Counted from the first letter of the stretch, positions 26,680-34,191 are shown. The stretch is 64,000 bases of DNA from Micromonospora sp. WMMA1947 (GCF_027497355.1 NZ_CP114909.1:2170001-2234000); one strand, 5' to 3'. Notes: generated from the sequence alone by a model not told the origin. A program made the numbers and translations.

Positions 26680-27314
26680 GACTGGCCTTCCGGTAGCAGG
26701 GTCGGATCCGGGCAGAGCGCCCGCAGCCGGGTCAGCAGACCCTGGCGGGCGTGCCGGTAGCTGGCGTCCGGGTCGAGCAGCCGGGACCGCATCACCGCGC
26801 TGATCCCCAGCGCGTCGATCTCGTACGCGAGCAGCGGCACGTCCAGATCGGCGGGCAGCTCGCCGAGGTCGACGGCCTCCTGGACGAGGCGTTCCAGCAG
26901 CGCGGTCCAGCGGGCGAACGCCTCGGCGAGCCGGTCCCGGACCGGGCCGGGACGGGCGTTGTACTCGAACTCGGTGTTGGCGAAGAAGCAGCCGCCGGGC
27001 AGCACCCGGGCGGCGTAGAAGTCGATCCGGGCGTCGTGCAGCGCACGCAGCCGGCGTACGCCCCGGGGGGCGAGCAGGGCGGGCGCGACGATCCGCTCCT
27101 GCCACTGCGCCACGGCCCGGTCGACGGTGGCGAGTTGCAGTGCCTCCTTGGAGCGCCAGTGCGCGAAGAGGCCGGACTTGCTGACCTCCAGCCGGTCGGC
27201 GAGCTGGGCCAGGGAGAGGCCGTGCAGGCCGACCTCGGTCGCCAGCGCCACCGCGGTGTCGAGCACCGCGGTGCGGGTGCGGTCGCCACGGGCGACGCGG
27301 CCGTCGGAGTTCAT
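26676..27314 (-). CDS. TetR/AcrR-family transcriptional regulator
   Basis: A 212-residue regulator. Residues about 14-60 form the TetR helix-turn-helix (TAVALATEVGLHGLSLAQLADRL...VSKSGLFAHWRSKEAL), and the rest is an all-helical ligand domain. The gene starts 24 bases from a perfect palindrome, which is probably its own operator, so it should repress itself and the coupled thioesterase. The inducer may be an acyl- or aroyl-CoA or a related acid, by analogy with similar pairs; this is inference. Confidence 0.9.
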   Translation of the reverse strand: MNSDGRVARGDRTRTAVLDTAVALATEVGLHGLSLAQLADRLEVSKSGLFAHWRSKEALQLATVDRAVAQWQERIVAPALLAPRGVRRLRALHDARIDFYAARVLPGGCFFANTEFEYNARPGPVRDRLAEAFARWTALLERLVQEAVDLGELPADLDVPLLAYEIDALGISAVMRSRLLDPDASYRHARQGLLTRLRALCPDPTLLPEGQS

Positions 27315-27330
27315 GCGATCAGCGTAGGGG

Positions 27331-27358
27331 AAACAAGCACGACCGGTCGTATTTATTT
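27331..27358. promoter_or_regulatory. Probable TetR operator
   Basis: The perfect 12-base palindrome ACGACCGGTCGT (27339-27350) is flanked by partly symmetric A-rich and T-rich arms (AAACAAGC left, ATTTATTT right). It lies just upstream of the TetR gene, where the promoter should be. The same 12-mer occurs at 30699-30710. Confidence 0.7.
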
Positions 27359-27379
27359 TTGTGACGACGGTAACGCGGA

Positions 27380-27411
27380 ACCGCCCCGCCACCGAGCGGT
27401 GGCGGGGCGGT
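27380..27411. terminator. deoD terminator hairpin
   Basis: Perfect 14-base arms ACCGCCCCGCCACC and complement with a GAGC loop, 15 bases after the deoD stop. Confidence 0.85.
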
Positions 27412-27425
27412 CCGGGTCGGTCCGG

Positions 27426-28133
27426 TCAGGCGATGATGGTGTCCAGCGCGATCTCGACCATCTGGCCGAACGTCTGCTCGCGCTCCTGCGACGTGGTCTT
27501 CTCGCCGGTCTTGATGTGATCGCTGACGGTCAGGATGGTCAGCGCGCGGGCCTTGAAGCGCGCCGCGATCGTGTAGAGCGCCGCCGACTCCATCTCCACC
27601 GCCAGCACGCCGTAGTCGGCGAGCGTGTCGTACAGGTCCGGCCGGTCCGTGTAGAAGGCGTCCGCCGCCAGGATCGGCCCGACCCGCATGCTGATGCCGC
27701 GCCGCTCGGCCACCTCGACCGAGGTACGCAGCAGCCCGAAGTCGGCCACCGGGGCGTAGTCGATCAGCCCGTCGAAGCGCATCCGGTTCATGTTCGAGTC
27801 GGTGGACGAACCGATGGCCGCCACCACGTCCCGCAGCTGCAGATCCTCGGTCAGCGCGCCGCAGGAGCCGACCCGGATCAGCGACTTCACGCCGTACTCG
27901 TTGACCAGCTCGTGCGCGTAGATCGAGGCGGACGGCATGCCCATGCCGGAGCCCTGGACGGACACGTCGACACCGTTCCACTTCCCGGTGAAGCCCAGCA
28001 TGCCGCGCACCGTCGTGTAGCAGCGGGCCCCTTCCAGGTAGGTCTCCGCGATCCACTTGGCCCGCAGCGGGTCGCCCGGCATCAGGACCCGCTCGGCGAT
28101 CTCTCCCGGCTCAGCGCCGATGTGCGTACTCAT
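27426..28133 (-). CDS. deoD: Purine-nucleoside phosphorylase, DeoD type
   Basis: A 235-residue hexameric-type phosphorylase that splits purine (deoxy)nucleosides with phosphate into base and (deoxy)ribose-1-phosphate in purine salvage. Diagnostic segments: [36 protein letters not shown] (phosphate-binding), [18 protein letters not shown] (ribose-binding ME) and the catalytic SDH in [11 protein letters not shown]. The length matches E. coli DeoD closely. The ATG at 28133 begins the conserved [12 protein letters not shown] start. A strong hairpin follows the stop. Confidence 0.95.
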   Translation of the reverse strand: MSTHIGAEPGEIAERVLMPGDPLRAKWIAETYLEGARCYTTVRGMLGFTGKWNGVDVSVQGSGMGMPSASIYAHELVNEYGVKSLIRVGSCGALTEDLQLRDVVAAIGSSTDSNMNRMRFDGLIDYAPVADFGLLRTSVEVAERRGISMRVGPILAADAFYTDRPDLYDTLADYGVLAVEMESAALYTIAARFKARALTILTVSDHIKTGEKTTSQEREQTFGQMVEIALDTIIA

Positions 28134-28208
28134 GGCAAAGATCCTGCCAGGCCGGGCCGAGGGATACCGGTTCGGCGTCCAAGCCGGCGGTCCTGTACCC
28201 TCGTCGGC

Positions 28209-28295
28209 GGTGGCGTGTCCGAGTGGCCTAAGGAGCACGCCTCGAAAGCGTGTGAGGGTTTACGCCCTCCGCGGGTTCAAATCCCGCCGCCACCG
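28209..28295 (+). tRNA. tRNA-Ser (anticodon CGA)
   Basis: The acceptor arm GGTGGCG pairs with CGCCACC followed by discriminator G. The anticodon stem-loop is CACGC-CTCGAAA-GCGTG, giving anticodon CGA (UCG codons). A long variable arm (GAGGG..CCCTC) and a T-arm GCGGG-TTCAAAT-CCCGC are present. No CCA is encoded. A -10-like TACCCT at 28196-28201 lies at the right distance. Confidence 0.96.
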
Positions 28296-28310
28296 CTCGT
28301 GAACAGCGAG

Positions 28311-28347
28311 AACGCCCGGTCGATCCGCGAGGATCGCACCGGGCGTT
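28311..28347 (+). terminator. tRNA-Ser(CGA) terminator hairpin
   Basis: AACGCCCGGT pairs with ACCGGGCGTT, and an inner CGATCC/GGATCG stem forms with a GCGA loop and one bulged C. Confidence 0.8.
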
Positions 28348-28449
28348 CCGCTTGTGCCCCTCGGCAAGCCGGTTGTGTGACGAGGGTCGATGCGCCTATA
28401 ACTGTTGTCGGCTCCCGCCGGCAGTCGGCGGGCTCTGCACGGGGGACAA

Positions 28450-29484
28450 ATGAAGATCAGATCGGTCCTTGCTGCCGGCGTTCTCGCCGCTGTCCTGTTG
28501 GCCTTCGGCTCGCCGGCCCCGGCCCAGGCCGCCGACGTCCTGCAGGTCAACTCTGCCTACAACGACTCGTCGGACGACCTCGGAAGACTGTACGTCTCCG
28601 TCACCTCGTCCCAGCCGGTTGCCGAGATCCGCGCGGAACTCGTCGACGAGGAGACCGGGGCGCTGGTCGCGCGCGCCACGGACTTCGTGCTCCACTCGGA
28701 GGCTCCGGAGAAGACCGTCTTCCGCACTTCGGCGCCCCTGATTCTCGACGCGCTCGGCGACTACCTCGTGCACGTCGCGGTGACCGACGTTGCGGGCAAC
28801 CACGTACGGCAGGAGCGTGCCGGGTGGATCCTCTACCGGGTCGTCACCTTCCTGGAGGATGTGACGATCAACCCCACCACCGTCGACTACGACAACCGCC
28901 AGGTGGCTGTCCGGGGGGTGCTCAAGGGCCGCTGGCCGGGCACCGGCGAGGTTCGGCCGCTCGCCGACTTCCCGGTCCAGGTCAACAGCAGCTTCGACCC
29001 GACTCCGGCCATCACTGCGTCCGACGGCTCATTCGGCAAGACGGTCACCATCTACGCCATCAGCCCGGAAGTCGACATCTCCTACTCCTACTCCCTGGGC
29101 CGGCCGTACTTCGAGTACATTCCCCAGCAGATTTTCCCGATCACGATCGATCCGCGGGAGACCCGGATCACGGCAAAGGTGAATCGCACCCGGGTGGCAG
29201 CGGGCCAGAGCGTCCGGCTCACCGGACAGCTGTCGTGGCTCACCGCCTCCGGGTGGGCCCCGCATGCCAACCAGGTCCACGACATCTACCTGGACCTGTG
29301 CGACGACAACCGCTGTTACGCCACCTACGGTCCGCTCGACACCGACGGCAAGGGCCAGTTCGCAGCAGACGTGGTCCCTCTTCACAGCGGATACTTCATC
29401 ATCGGCTACTCACCGTCGGACCGGTTCGTGGCCGGCAGTTCGGGTCGGACGAAGGCTGTCACCGTAGTGGCGGCTCAGCGGTAG
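28450..29484 (+). CDS. Secreted protein of unknown function, beta-rich
   Basis: A 344-residue protein with a Sec signal peptide (MKIRSVLAAGVLAAVLLAFG, cleavage near AQA-AD). The mature part has no helix-like hydrophobic stretch and reads as several Ig-like or bacterial beta-sandwich repeats: three blocks contain strand patterns like RLYVSVTSSQPVAEIRAELV, QVAVRGVLKGRWPG and ITAKVNRTRVAAGQSVRLTG. Two cysteines near residue 285 (LDLCDDNRCYATYG) could form a disulfide. No enzyme motif is visible. The GGGGGA before the ATG is a good ribosome binding site. The gene lies between two tRNA-Ser genes and may be accessory. Confidence 0.75.
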   Translation: MKIRSVLAAGVLAAVLLAFGSPAPAQAADVLQVNSAYNDSSDDLGRLYVSVTSSQPVAEIRAELVDEETGALVARATDFVLHSEAPEKTVFRTSAPLILDALGDYLVHVAVTDVAGNHVRQERAGWILYRVVTFLEDVTINPTTVDYDNRQVAVRGVLKGRWPGTGEVRPLADFPVQVNSSFDPTPAITASDGSFGKTVTIYAISPEVDISYSYSLGRPYFEYIPQQIFPITIDPRETRITAKVNRTRVAAGQSVRLTGQLSWLTASGWAPHANQVHDIYLDLCDDNRCYATYGPLDTDGKGQFAADVVPLHSGYFIIGYSPSDRFVAGSSGRTKAVTVVAAQR

Positions 29485-29523
29485 CGGAGCGCTGTTCGGC
29501 CCCTGCCGACTCCTGCCCTATGG

Positions 29524-30045
29524 TCAGCAGGGGCCGTAGCCCTCGTCGAAGAGGCGGCGGGCCCAGTCCGCGTACCCGGCGATGATCTCGCGGACGGTGA
29601 CCCCGTCGTGCAGGAACAGGTACGCGCGGTCTCCGTCGCGGGCGAGCAGCCCGGCGAAGCGGTGACTGCCGGGCGGCGCCGGCAGGTCGACGGCGCCAGG
29701 GTACGCGGCGCGGACCTCGCCCACCGGCGTGCCGGCGCTGATGCCCTCCGGTGTGCTCATCGGGTCGTCGAGCCAGAGCAGGACGAGCCGGTCGTCGACG
29801 AAGATCGGGCTGACCGCACCGTGTCCGACCAGCGCGGGCCCGCATGCCTCCTCGTCGGCGCGCAGCACGCCGCGCCGGGTCAGGTCCGCCTCGGTGTCAC
29901 CGAACTCCGCGTCGCGCAGGCCGTCCAGGCTGACCACCTGCGTGACGCCGACCGGTTCGGCCGGCCACTGTGGATGAACGCCGCTGCCGGCTGCGGACGC
30001 GGCAGCAAGCAGTGCGGCAATAAAGCCGAATTGTCGTAGTTTCAT
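29524..30045 (-). CDS. Small secreted protein, unknown function
   Basis: A 173-residue protein with a signal-peptide-like start (MKLRQFGFIAALLAAASAAGSG). The mature part contains GLRDAEFGDTEADLTRRGVL and TPEGISAGTPVGEVRAAYPGA. Such segments resemble actinobacterial secreted proteins in which a threshold-like loop repeats, but I do not recognise a family. Its ATG overlaps the stop of the upstream gene by four bases (ATGA), so the two are one operon, probably driven from the region holding the 36-bp element at 30667-30702. Confidence 0.65.
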   Translation of the reverse strand: MKLRQFGFIAALLAAASAAGSGVHPQWPAEPVGVTQVVSLDGLRDAEFGDTEADLTRRGVLRADEEACGPALVGHGAVSPIFVDDRLVLLWLDDPMSTPEGISAGTPVGEVRAAYPGAVDLPAPPGSHRFAGLLARDGDRAYLFLHDGVTVREIIAGYADWARRLFDEGYGPC

Positions 30046-30656
30046 GCAATCCCCCAGTCACCAACGGGACCGGGGCGATGAGGTTGCTGCTGCGGGTCGG
30101 ATTGGCGTAGTTCCCACTCTTCGGCCAACTCGTCCCAGTAGTCGGCGGACAGTCCGCGCCGGCCGTGCGCCAGCCAGCCGTCCGTGTCGCGTTCCAGGTG
30201 CAGGCCCAGCTCGGCGAACGGGTCGATCCACGCGCCCGGCTCCGCGCCCAGCCGGGCCAGCGCGGTGTTGATCGGCCACTCGGTCCGCGGCCGGTCCAGC
30301 GCGGCGTCGTACCGCGGGCCCCAACTCACCTCGCCGCCCAGCCAGACCACCGCCGACTGGTGGCCCAGGCCACCCGCGAACTCCGCTTCCAGGTACGCCA
30401 CCGGGCCGCTGGTCGACCAGCGGGCCAGCACGTCGGCCAGGGGCGGCGAGAGCACCAGCCGGAACGGGCGCTCGGCGTGCGGCTCGTCGGTGGCGTAGTC
30501 CGGCAGGCCGCCGGTCAGTTCCTGCACCAGTTGCGGGGTGACAGGCAGCAGCGCGAAGTCCTGGCGGAGCGCGGCGAGCACCGCGTGGTCGAGGTCGGCG
30601 GTCTGCTCGCGAAGCAACTCGACGTCGGCGACCACGGCGCTGAGCTGGTAACTCAT
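30042..30656 (-). CDS. Cytosolic protein of unknown function, first gene of a two-gene operon
   Basis: A 204-residue protein without signal peptide or membrane helix, beginning MSYQLSAVVADVELLREQ. It has a predicted helical N-terminal region, then GPVAYLEAEFAGGLGHQSAVVWLGGEVSWGPRYD and a Trp-rich C-terminal half. No family is recognised; the size and composition are like uncharacterised actinobacterial proteins that some annotators compare with immunity proteins, but nothing decisive supports that. AGAGGA lies just before the ATG, and the 36-bp element ends only 10 bases upstream. Confidence 0.65.
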   Translation of the reverse strand: MSYQLSAVVADVELLREQTADLDHAVLAALRQDFALLPVTPQLVQELTGGLPDYATDEPHAERPFRLVLSPPLADVLARWSTSGPVAYLEAEFAGGLGHQSAVVWLGGEVSWGPRYDAALDRPRTEWPINTALARLGAEPGAWIDPFAELGLHLERDTDGWLAHGRRGLSADYWDELAEEWELRQSDPQQQPHRPGPVGDWGIA

Positions 30657-30666
30657 CCGGTCCTCT

Positions 30667-30702
30667 CGGCGTCCACAGGCTGTGGATGGAACATGTGTAC
30701 GA
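30667..30702 (-). promoter_or_regulatory. 36-bp composite element, copy A
   Basis: Read on the minus strand it begins TCGTACACATGTTCCATC and continues into a CCACAG/CTGTGG dyad, ending GACGCCG. It matches the element at 56701-56736 in 33 of 36 positions. The first half fits the actinobacterial SOS-box pattern TCGAAC-N4-GTTCGA at 10 of 12 positions. It directly abuts the ribosome binding site of the gene starting at 30656, and ACGACCGGTCGT (30699-30710) overlaps its outer end. Confidence 0.6.
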
Positions 30703-30889
30703 CCGGTCGTCGGGTGCCTCGGCGCGCTCGGCGCGTGACGCGGCCGATGCCCAACGTACGGGCGCGGCAGCGCTGCCGCATCATCACGCCCGATACTTGC
30801 TCCGCACGGTTGTCGGATCGGGGCGGCGGCGTTCGTAGCCGGGGTGACGGCAGCCCGGCCGGCGGCCGACGACGGCGAAAGAGGAACCG

Positions 30890-31222
30890 ATGGCGCAGTA
30901 CCTGATCTCCGTACTCGACGACACGACCGGCTCGGCCACCGAGGAGGAGATGGCCGCGATCGGTGAGTTCAACGAACGGTTGCGCTCCGGCGGGCACTGG
31001 GTCTTCGCCGGTGGGCTCGCCGCACCGGAGACGGCCACAGTCGTGGATGCGCGGGGCGGAAGTTCGCTGCTCACCGACGGACCCTACGTGGAGACGAAGG
31101 AGTACGTCGGCGGGTTCTGGATCATCGAGGCGCCGGACTTCGACGTGGCGCTGCCGCTCGCCGCGCTGGCGTCGCAGCGGTGCAACAGGCGGGTCGAGCT
31201 GCGGCCGTTCCTGGTCGCGTGA
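30890..31222 (+). CDS. YCII/DGPF-domain protein associated with an ECF sigma factor
   Basis: A 110-residue YCII-related protein. It carries the DGP signature in LLTDGPYVETKEYVGGFWIIEA, with a dimeric alpha-beta barrel fold expected. Proteins of this type are encoded next to ECF42-type sigma factors, and the present gene overlaps such a sigma gene by GTGA. The biochemical role is unknown; a regulatory or sensor role is inferred from context. GAGGA lies just before the ATG. Confidence 0.88.
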   Translation: MAQYLISVLDDTTGSATEEEMAAIGEFNERLRSGGHWVFAGGLAAPETATVVDARGGSSLLTDGPYVETKEYVGGFWIIEAPDFDVALPLAALASQRCNRRVELRPFLVA

Positions 31223-32439
31223 CAGACGTCGGCGAGGCGCTCACCCGGGTCCACCGCGAGGAATGGGCCCGGGTGGTGGCCACGCTCGCCCGGCGCATCG
31301 GCGACCTCGACGTCGCGGAGGAGATGACCGCCGAGGCGTTCGCCGCCGCCGTCGAGCGGTGGTCGGCCGACGGCGTACCGCCGAACCCCGGCGCGTGGCT
31401 CACCACCACCGCGTACCGGCGGGCCGTCGACCGGATCCGGCGCGAGAGCCGGCGGGACGACAAGCACCGGGAGGCGCTGATGCTGGCCGACGTGCCGGAA
31501 CCGCTCGGTGTCATCGACGACGACCGGCTCCGCCTGATCTTCACCTGCTGTCACCCGGCGCTGGCCATGGAGGCGCGGGTGGCGCTGACGCTGCGCCTTG
31601 TCGGCGGGCTCACCGTGCCGGAGATCGCCCGCGCGTACCTGATCCAGGAGCCCGCCATGGGCAGGCGGATCACCCGGGCCAAGACGAAGATCAAGGCAGC
31701 CGGCATCCCGTACCGGGTGCCGTCCCGCGAGGACCTGCCGGCCCGGGTCGCCGGCGTGCTCGCCGTCCTCTACCTGATCTTCAACGAGGGCTACCTCGCC
31801 TCGAATCCGGGCAAGGAGGCGGTCCGCGCCAACCTGACCGCCGAGGCGATCCGGCTCACCCGGCTGGTCCGTACGCTGCTGCCCGACGACCACGAGGCCG
31901 CCGGGCTGCTGGCGCTGATGCTGCTCACCGAGGCCCGCCGCCCCGCCCGGGTCTCCGCGACAGGGGAACTCGTCGTCCTCGCCGAGCAGGACCGCAGCGC
32001 CTGGGACCGGGAGCTGATCGCCGAGGGACACGCCTTGGTCCGCGCGTGCATCGCCGCCGGACGGCCGCCGGGCCGCTACCAGATCCTCGCCGCGATAAAC
32101 GCCGTCCACACCGACGCCCGCGACGCGCGGGACACCGACTGGGCGCAGATCGCCGCGCTCTACGACCATTTGGTACGCGTCGACCCGTCGCCGATCGTGC
32201 GGCTCAACCGGGCGGTGGCGGTCGCCGAGCTGGACGGGCCGCAGGTCGCGCTCGCCGAGGTGGAGGCGTTGCCGCTGGAGGGCTACCACGCGTACCACGC
32301 GACGCGCGCCGAGTTGTTGCGGCGGATGGGGCGGGGCGGGGAGGCGCGGGCGGCGTACGACCGGGCGATCGAGTTGGCGGGAAACAGCGCGGAGACGGCG
32401 TATCTGAAGCGGCGGCGAGACCAGTTGGGCGGCAGATGA
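31219..32439 (+). CDS. ECF42-type RNA polymerase sigma factor with C-terminal TPR-like extension
   Basis: A 406-residue protein. The sigma-70 region 2 is at about 10-80 (VAEEMTAEAFAAAVERW, AWLTTTAYRRAVDRIRR) and region 4 at about 110-160 (ALTLRLVGGLTVPEIARAYLIQEPAMGRRITRAKTKI). A long C-terminal part of about 230 residues (DUF6596 plus TPR-like helices, ending ARAAYDRAIELAGNSAE) is typical of ECF42. In this group the extension is needed for activity, and no anti-sigma gene is usually present. The GTG at 31219 is fixed by the GTGA overlap with the YCII gene. Confidence 0.92.
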   Translation: MTDVGEALTRVHREEWARVVATLARRIGDLDVAEEMTAEAFAAAVERWSADGVPPNPGAWLTTTAYRRAVDRIRRESRRDDKHREALMLADVPEPLGVIDDDRLRLIFTCCHPALAMEARVALTLRLVGGLTVPEIARAYLIQEPAMGRRITRAKTKIKAAGIPYRVPSREDLPARVAGVLAVLYLIFNEGYLASNPGKEAVRANLTAEAIRLTRLVRTLLPDDHEAAGLLALMLLTEARRPARVSATGELVVLAEQDRSAWDRELIAEGHALVRACIAAGRPPGRYQILAAINAVHTDARDARDTDWAQIAALYDHLVRVDPSPIVRLNRAVAVAELDGPQVALAEVEALPLEGYHAYHATRAELLRRMGRGGEARAAYDRAIELAGNSAETAYLKRRRDQLGGR

Positions 32440-32459
32440 ACGCCCGCGCGAACGGGCTT

Positions 32460-33173
32460 CTAGCCGAGTTCTCTGGCGCATGGTGAGTCGTGCGCGCCCC
32501 ACCATGCGTCAATGCGCACACCGTGCCCGAGGCCGGCATCCACGGTGTGGTGCAGGCCGAGGTCGACGATGCGATCGTCGTACGGGCTGAACGGATGCGC
32601 GGGGTCCGCCCCCAACACCGGGCCGAAGGAGTCGAGCAACGGCTTCCAGAGGTTGGTCCACGTGCGACCGGGGCCGGTGGTGAGACTTACCTGCATCCAC
32701 ACCGGGCCGGGGTCAGCCGGAAGCACATGCGCCGCCAGCAATCGTCCCCGTAGCTCCTCTTTCCATGCCTTGTGTTCGTATGACCCGACCATGTGAGTGG
32801 TGAACTGCGGGACCGGGGCGACCGCCTGCGGCACTGCGGGCCCCACGGCCAGTGACGACCGAGCCGCCTGAACTTTTCGACCGAACACCGCAGCGAGGCG
32901 GCCCGCGTCGATTCGTTGTGCCACCGGGTAGAGGAAGTTGTCCAGGTCGCGTCCACCCGCATCGAGCGTCATGTTCTCCGGGAGGCCGACAACCATCTCG
33001 ATCGCCAGCGGGCCGTCGACGCCCGCTCCCGCCGGCTCGGCCAACGTTGAGACGTGATCAAGGAACTGGGACAACCTCACCTGGCTCGGATGCCCGGCGC
33101 GCTCCCAGCTCGCCAGTTCCGGCTTGATTTGCAGCGTCATCGGCTGGCCCGGACGCTGATACAGCTGCCCCAC
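32460..33173 (-). CDS. RusA-like resolvase-related protein with two divergent halves (putative)
   Basis: A 237-residue protein that I do not find in a named family, but both halves read like RusA. The N-terminal half has a hydrophobic strand LAIEMVVGLP followed by RDLDN at 75-79, identical to the D-x-D-N active-site motif of RusA. The C-terminal half has WMQVSL, RTWTNLWKPLLD at 170-181 (the same frame, but Thr replaces the two Asp) and DDRIVDLGL at 199-207, matching the RusA DD-x-x-V strand. RusA cuts Holliday junctions as a dimer. GGAGG before the GTG at 33173 supports that start. It lies 70 bases downstream of a nuclease-like gene. Composition is less G/C-rich than the neighbours. Confidence 0.6.
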   Translation of the reverse strand: MGQLYQRPGQPMTLQIKPELASWERAGHPSQVRLSQFLDHVSTLAEPAGAGVDGPLAIEMVVGLPENMTLDAGGRDLDNFLYPVAQRIDAGRLAAVFGRKVQAARSSLAVGPAVPQAVAPVPQFTTHMVGSYEHKAWKEELRGRLLAAHVLPADPGPVWMQVSLTTGPGRTWTNLWKPLLDSFGPVLGADPAHPFSPYDDRIVDLGLHHTVDAGLGHGVRIDAWWGAHDSPCARELG

Positions 33174-33243
33174 TCGCCTGATCCTCCGACCACTCGCCCG
33201 GGGCCGCAAGGCTGTCGTGTGACCCCATGGCCGCCGATCTCGT

Positions 33244-33813
33244 TCAACCTTCGCCGGGTGCCCGCACGGTGAAGAGCTTGGCTTGAATTCGATCCTTGAG
33301 GATGTCGAAGGGCCCGACGGACTCTTGGACGTCGAGAGCGATGTTCTCGTCCGCGCGCCGGTAGTCGTCGTAGTAATGCGAGTAATGCTTCCCCGGAGGG
33401 CCCGCAACGACAGGGTCGGCGTAGGCGAGAACGATGTACTTGGACAGCCCCGGGACCGACTTGCGATCGTGGAGTTGCTGAACGCACCTCTGGAACTCGT
33501 GCAGGTTCTGAGGGCTGGGGCCACCCTTGAAGCCGGACGAGACGCCTGTATAGGGATCAAATCGCTGCGGGTGTACGTAGAACTTGAACTCGACGAACGC
33601 CTTCTCCTCGCCGCGATGCAGGACGAGGTCGATCCGTTCGCACTCCACGAACTGCTGCACGCCTTCGTCGACGTCATGCAGCTGCCGGCAGAAGAAGTGG
33701 CGAAAGACCGACTCGTTCCAGCTGGCCAGCGGCGCTCGTCGGAGCTCACCGGGCATGAACTCGATGGTGCGGAGGAAGGTTGATCGGACAACCGCATCCA
33801 GGCTCTGCCCCAT
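33244..33813 (-). CDS. PD-(D/E)XK nuclease-like protein (putative)
   Basis: A 189-residue protein. The restriction-endonuclease-like core can be traced: a helix with E34 (SWNESVFRHFFC), then strand RIDLVLHR with D62, then AFVEFKFYV with E75 and K77. This gives E-x27-D-x12-E-x-K, a standard PD-(D/E)XK arrangement. The rest (FKGGPSPQNLHEFQRCVQQL ... HYYDDYRRA) is not recognised. With the RusA-like gene it makes a two-nuclease module next to tRNA-Ser, which suggests a defence or recombination role; this is inference. The ATG at 33813 has no good ribosome binding site. The codons are visibly less G/C-ended than in core genes nearby. Confidence 0.6.
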   Translation of the reverse strand: MGQSLDAVVRSTFLRTIEFMPGELRRAPLASWNESVFRHFFCRQLHDVDEGVQQFVECERIDLVLHRGEEKAFVEFKFYVHPQRFDPYTGVSSGFKGGPSPQNLHEFQRCVQQLHDRKSVPGLSKYIVLAYADPVVAGPPGKHYSHYYDDYRRADENIALDVQESVGPFDILKDRIQAKLFTVRAPGEG

Positions 33814-33887
33814 CGACGGAACGTATCAGCCCGGCGGCTGGAAACGTTGAGGACAGAACGGCGAGCCGGTGGCCGCGGAGACGACGA

Positions 33888-33915
33888 AGGGCCGGTCCCC
33901 GATGGGGCCGGCCCT
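33888..33915 (-). terminator. tRNA-Ser(GGA) terminator hairpin
   Basis: AGGGCCGG pairs with CCGGCCCT, and an inner CCCC/GGGG stem with one bulged T forms. It lies 23 bases past the tRNA 3' end on the minus strand. Confidence 0.8.
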
Positions 33916-33938
33916 CGCGTTCGTGCTGCTCAAGAGAG

Positions 33939-34023
33939 CGGAGGATACGAGATTCGAACTCGTGAGGGTGTGAACCCAACACGCTTTCCAAGCGTGCGCC
34001 CTAGGCCTCTAGGCGAATCCTCC
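33939..34023 (-). tRNA. tRNA-Ser (anticodon GGA)
   Basis: On the minus strand the acceptor arm GGAGGAT pairs with ATCCTCC followed by discriminator G. The anticodon stem-loop is CACGC-TTGGAAA-GCGTG, giving GGA (UCC/UCU codons). A long variable arm and a T-loop TTCGAAT are present, and CCA is not encoded. A -10-like TATCCT at 34036-34031 is at the right distance. Confidence 0.96.
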
Positions 34024-34104
34024 GCGAGCCAGGATACAGGTCTCCCGACGGCGGGCCACCCCACCCTCCCGGAAGATCCACAACCCTTCGGGTAGGCTTG
34101 GCGT

Positions 34105-34191
34105 CACCTCCCGTGCGGCGGTACCTCGTGAACCTCCCCAGGGCCGGAAGGCAGCAAGGATAAGCGAGCTCTGCCGGGTGCACGGGAGGCC
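34105..34191 (+). ncRNA. ffs: Signal recognition particle RNA, bacterial small type (4.5S)
   Basis: The outer helix CCTCCCGTGC/GCACGGGAGG closes the molecule. The apex is the conserved SRP core: internal-loop CAGG...GCAGCAAGG and a GGAA tetraloop in GGGCCGGAAGGCAGCAAGG, preceded by GTGAACCTCCCCA. It binds Ffh to target membrane proteins. A -10-like TAGGCT at 34093-34098 predicts transcription from about 34105. T-rich CCTTTCTGTCT follows. It lies just upstream of dnaX, the usual actinobacterial arrangement. Confidence 0.93.

Noticed and set aside
32440..32480. Attachment-site repeat of the tRNA-Ser 3' end at the far side of the nuclease pair
   Set aside because: No direct repeat of the tRNA 3' sequence was found around 32440-32480, and no integrase gene is present, so recent integration cannot be supported.
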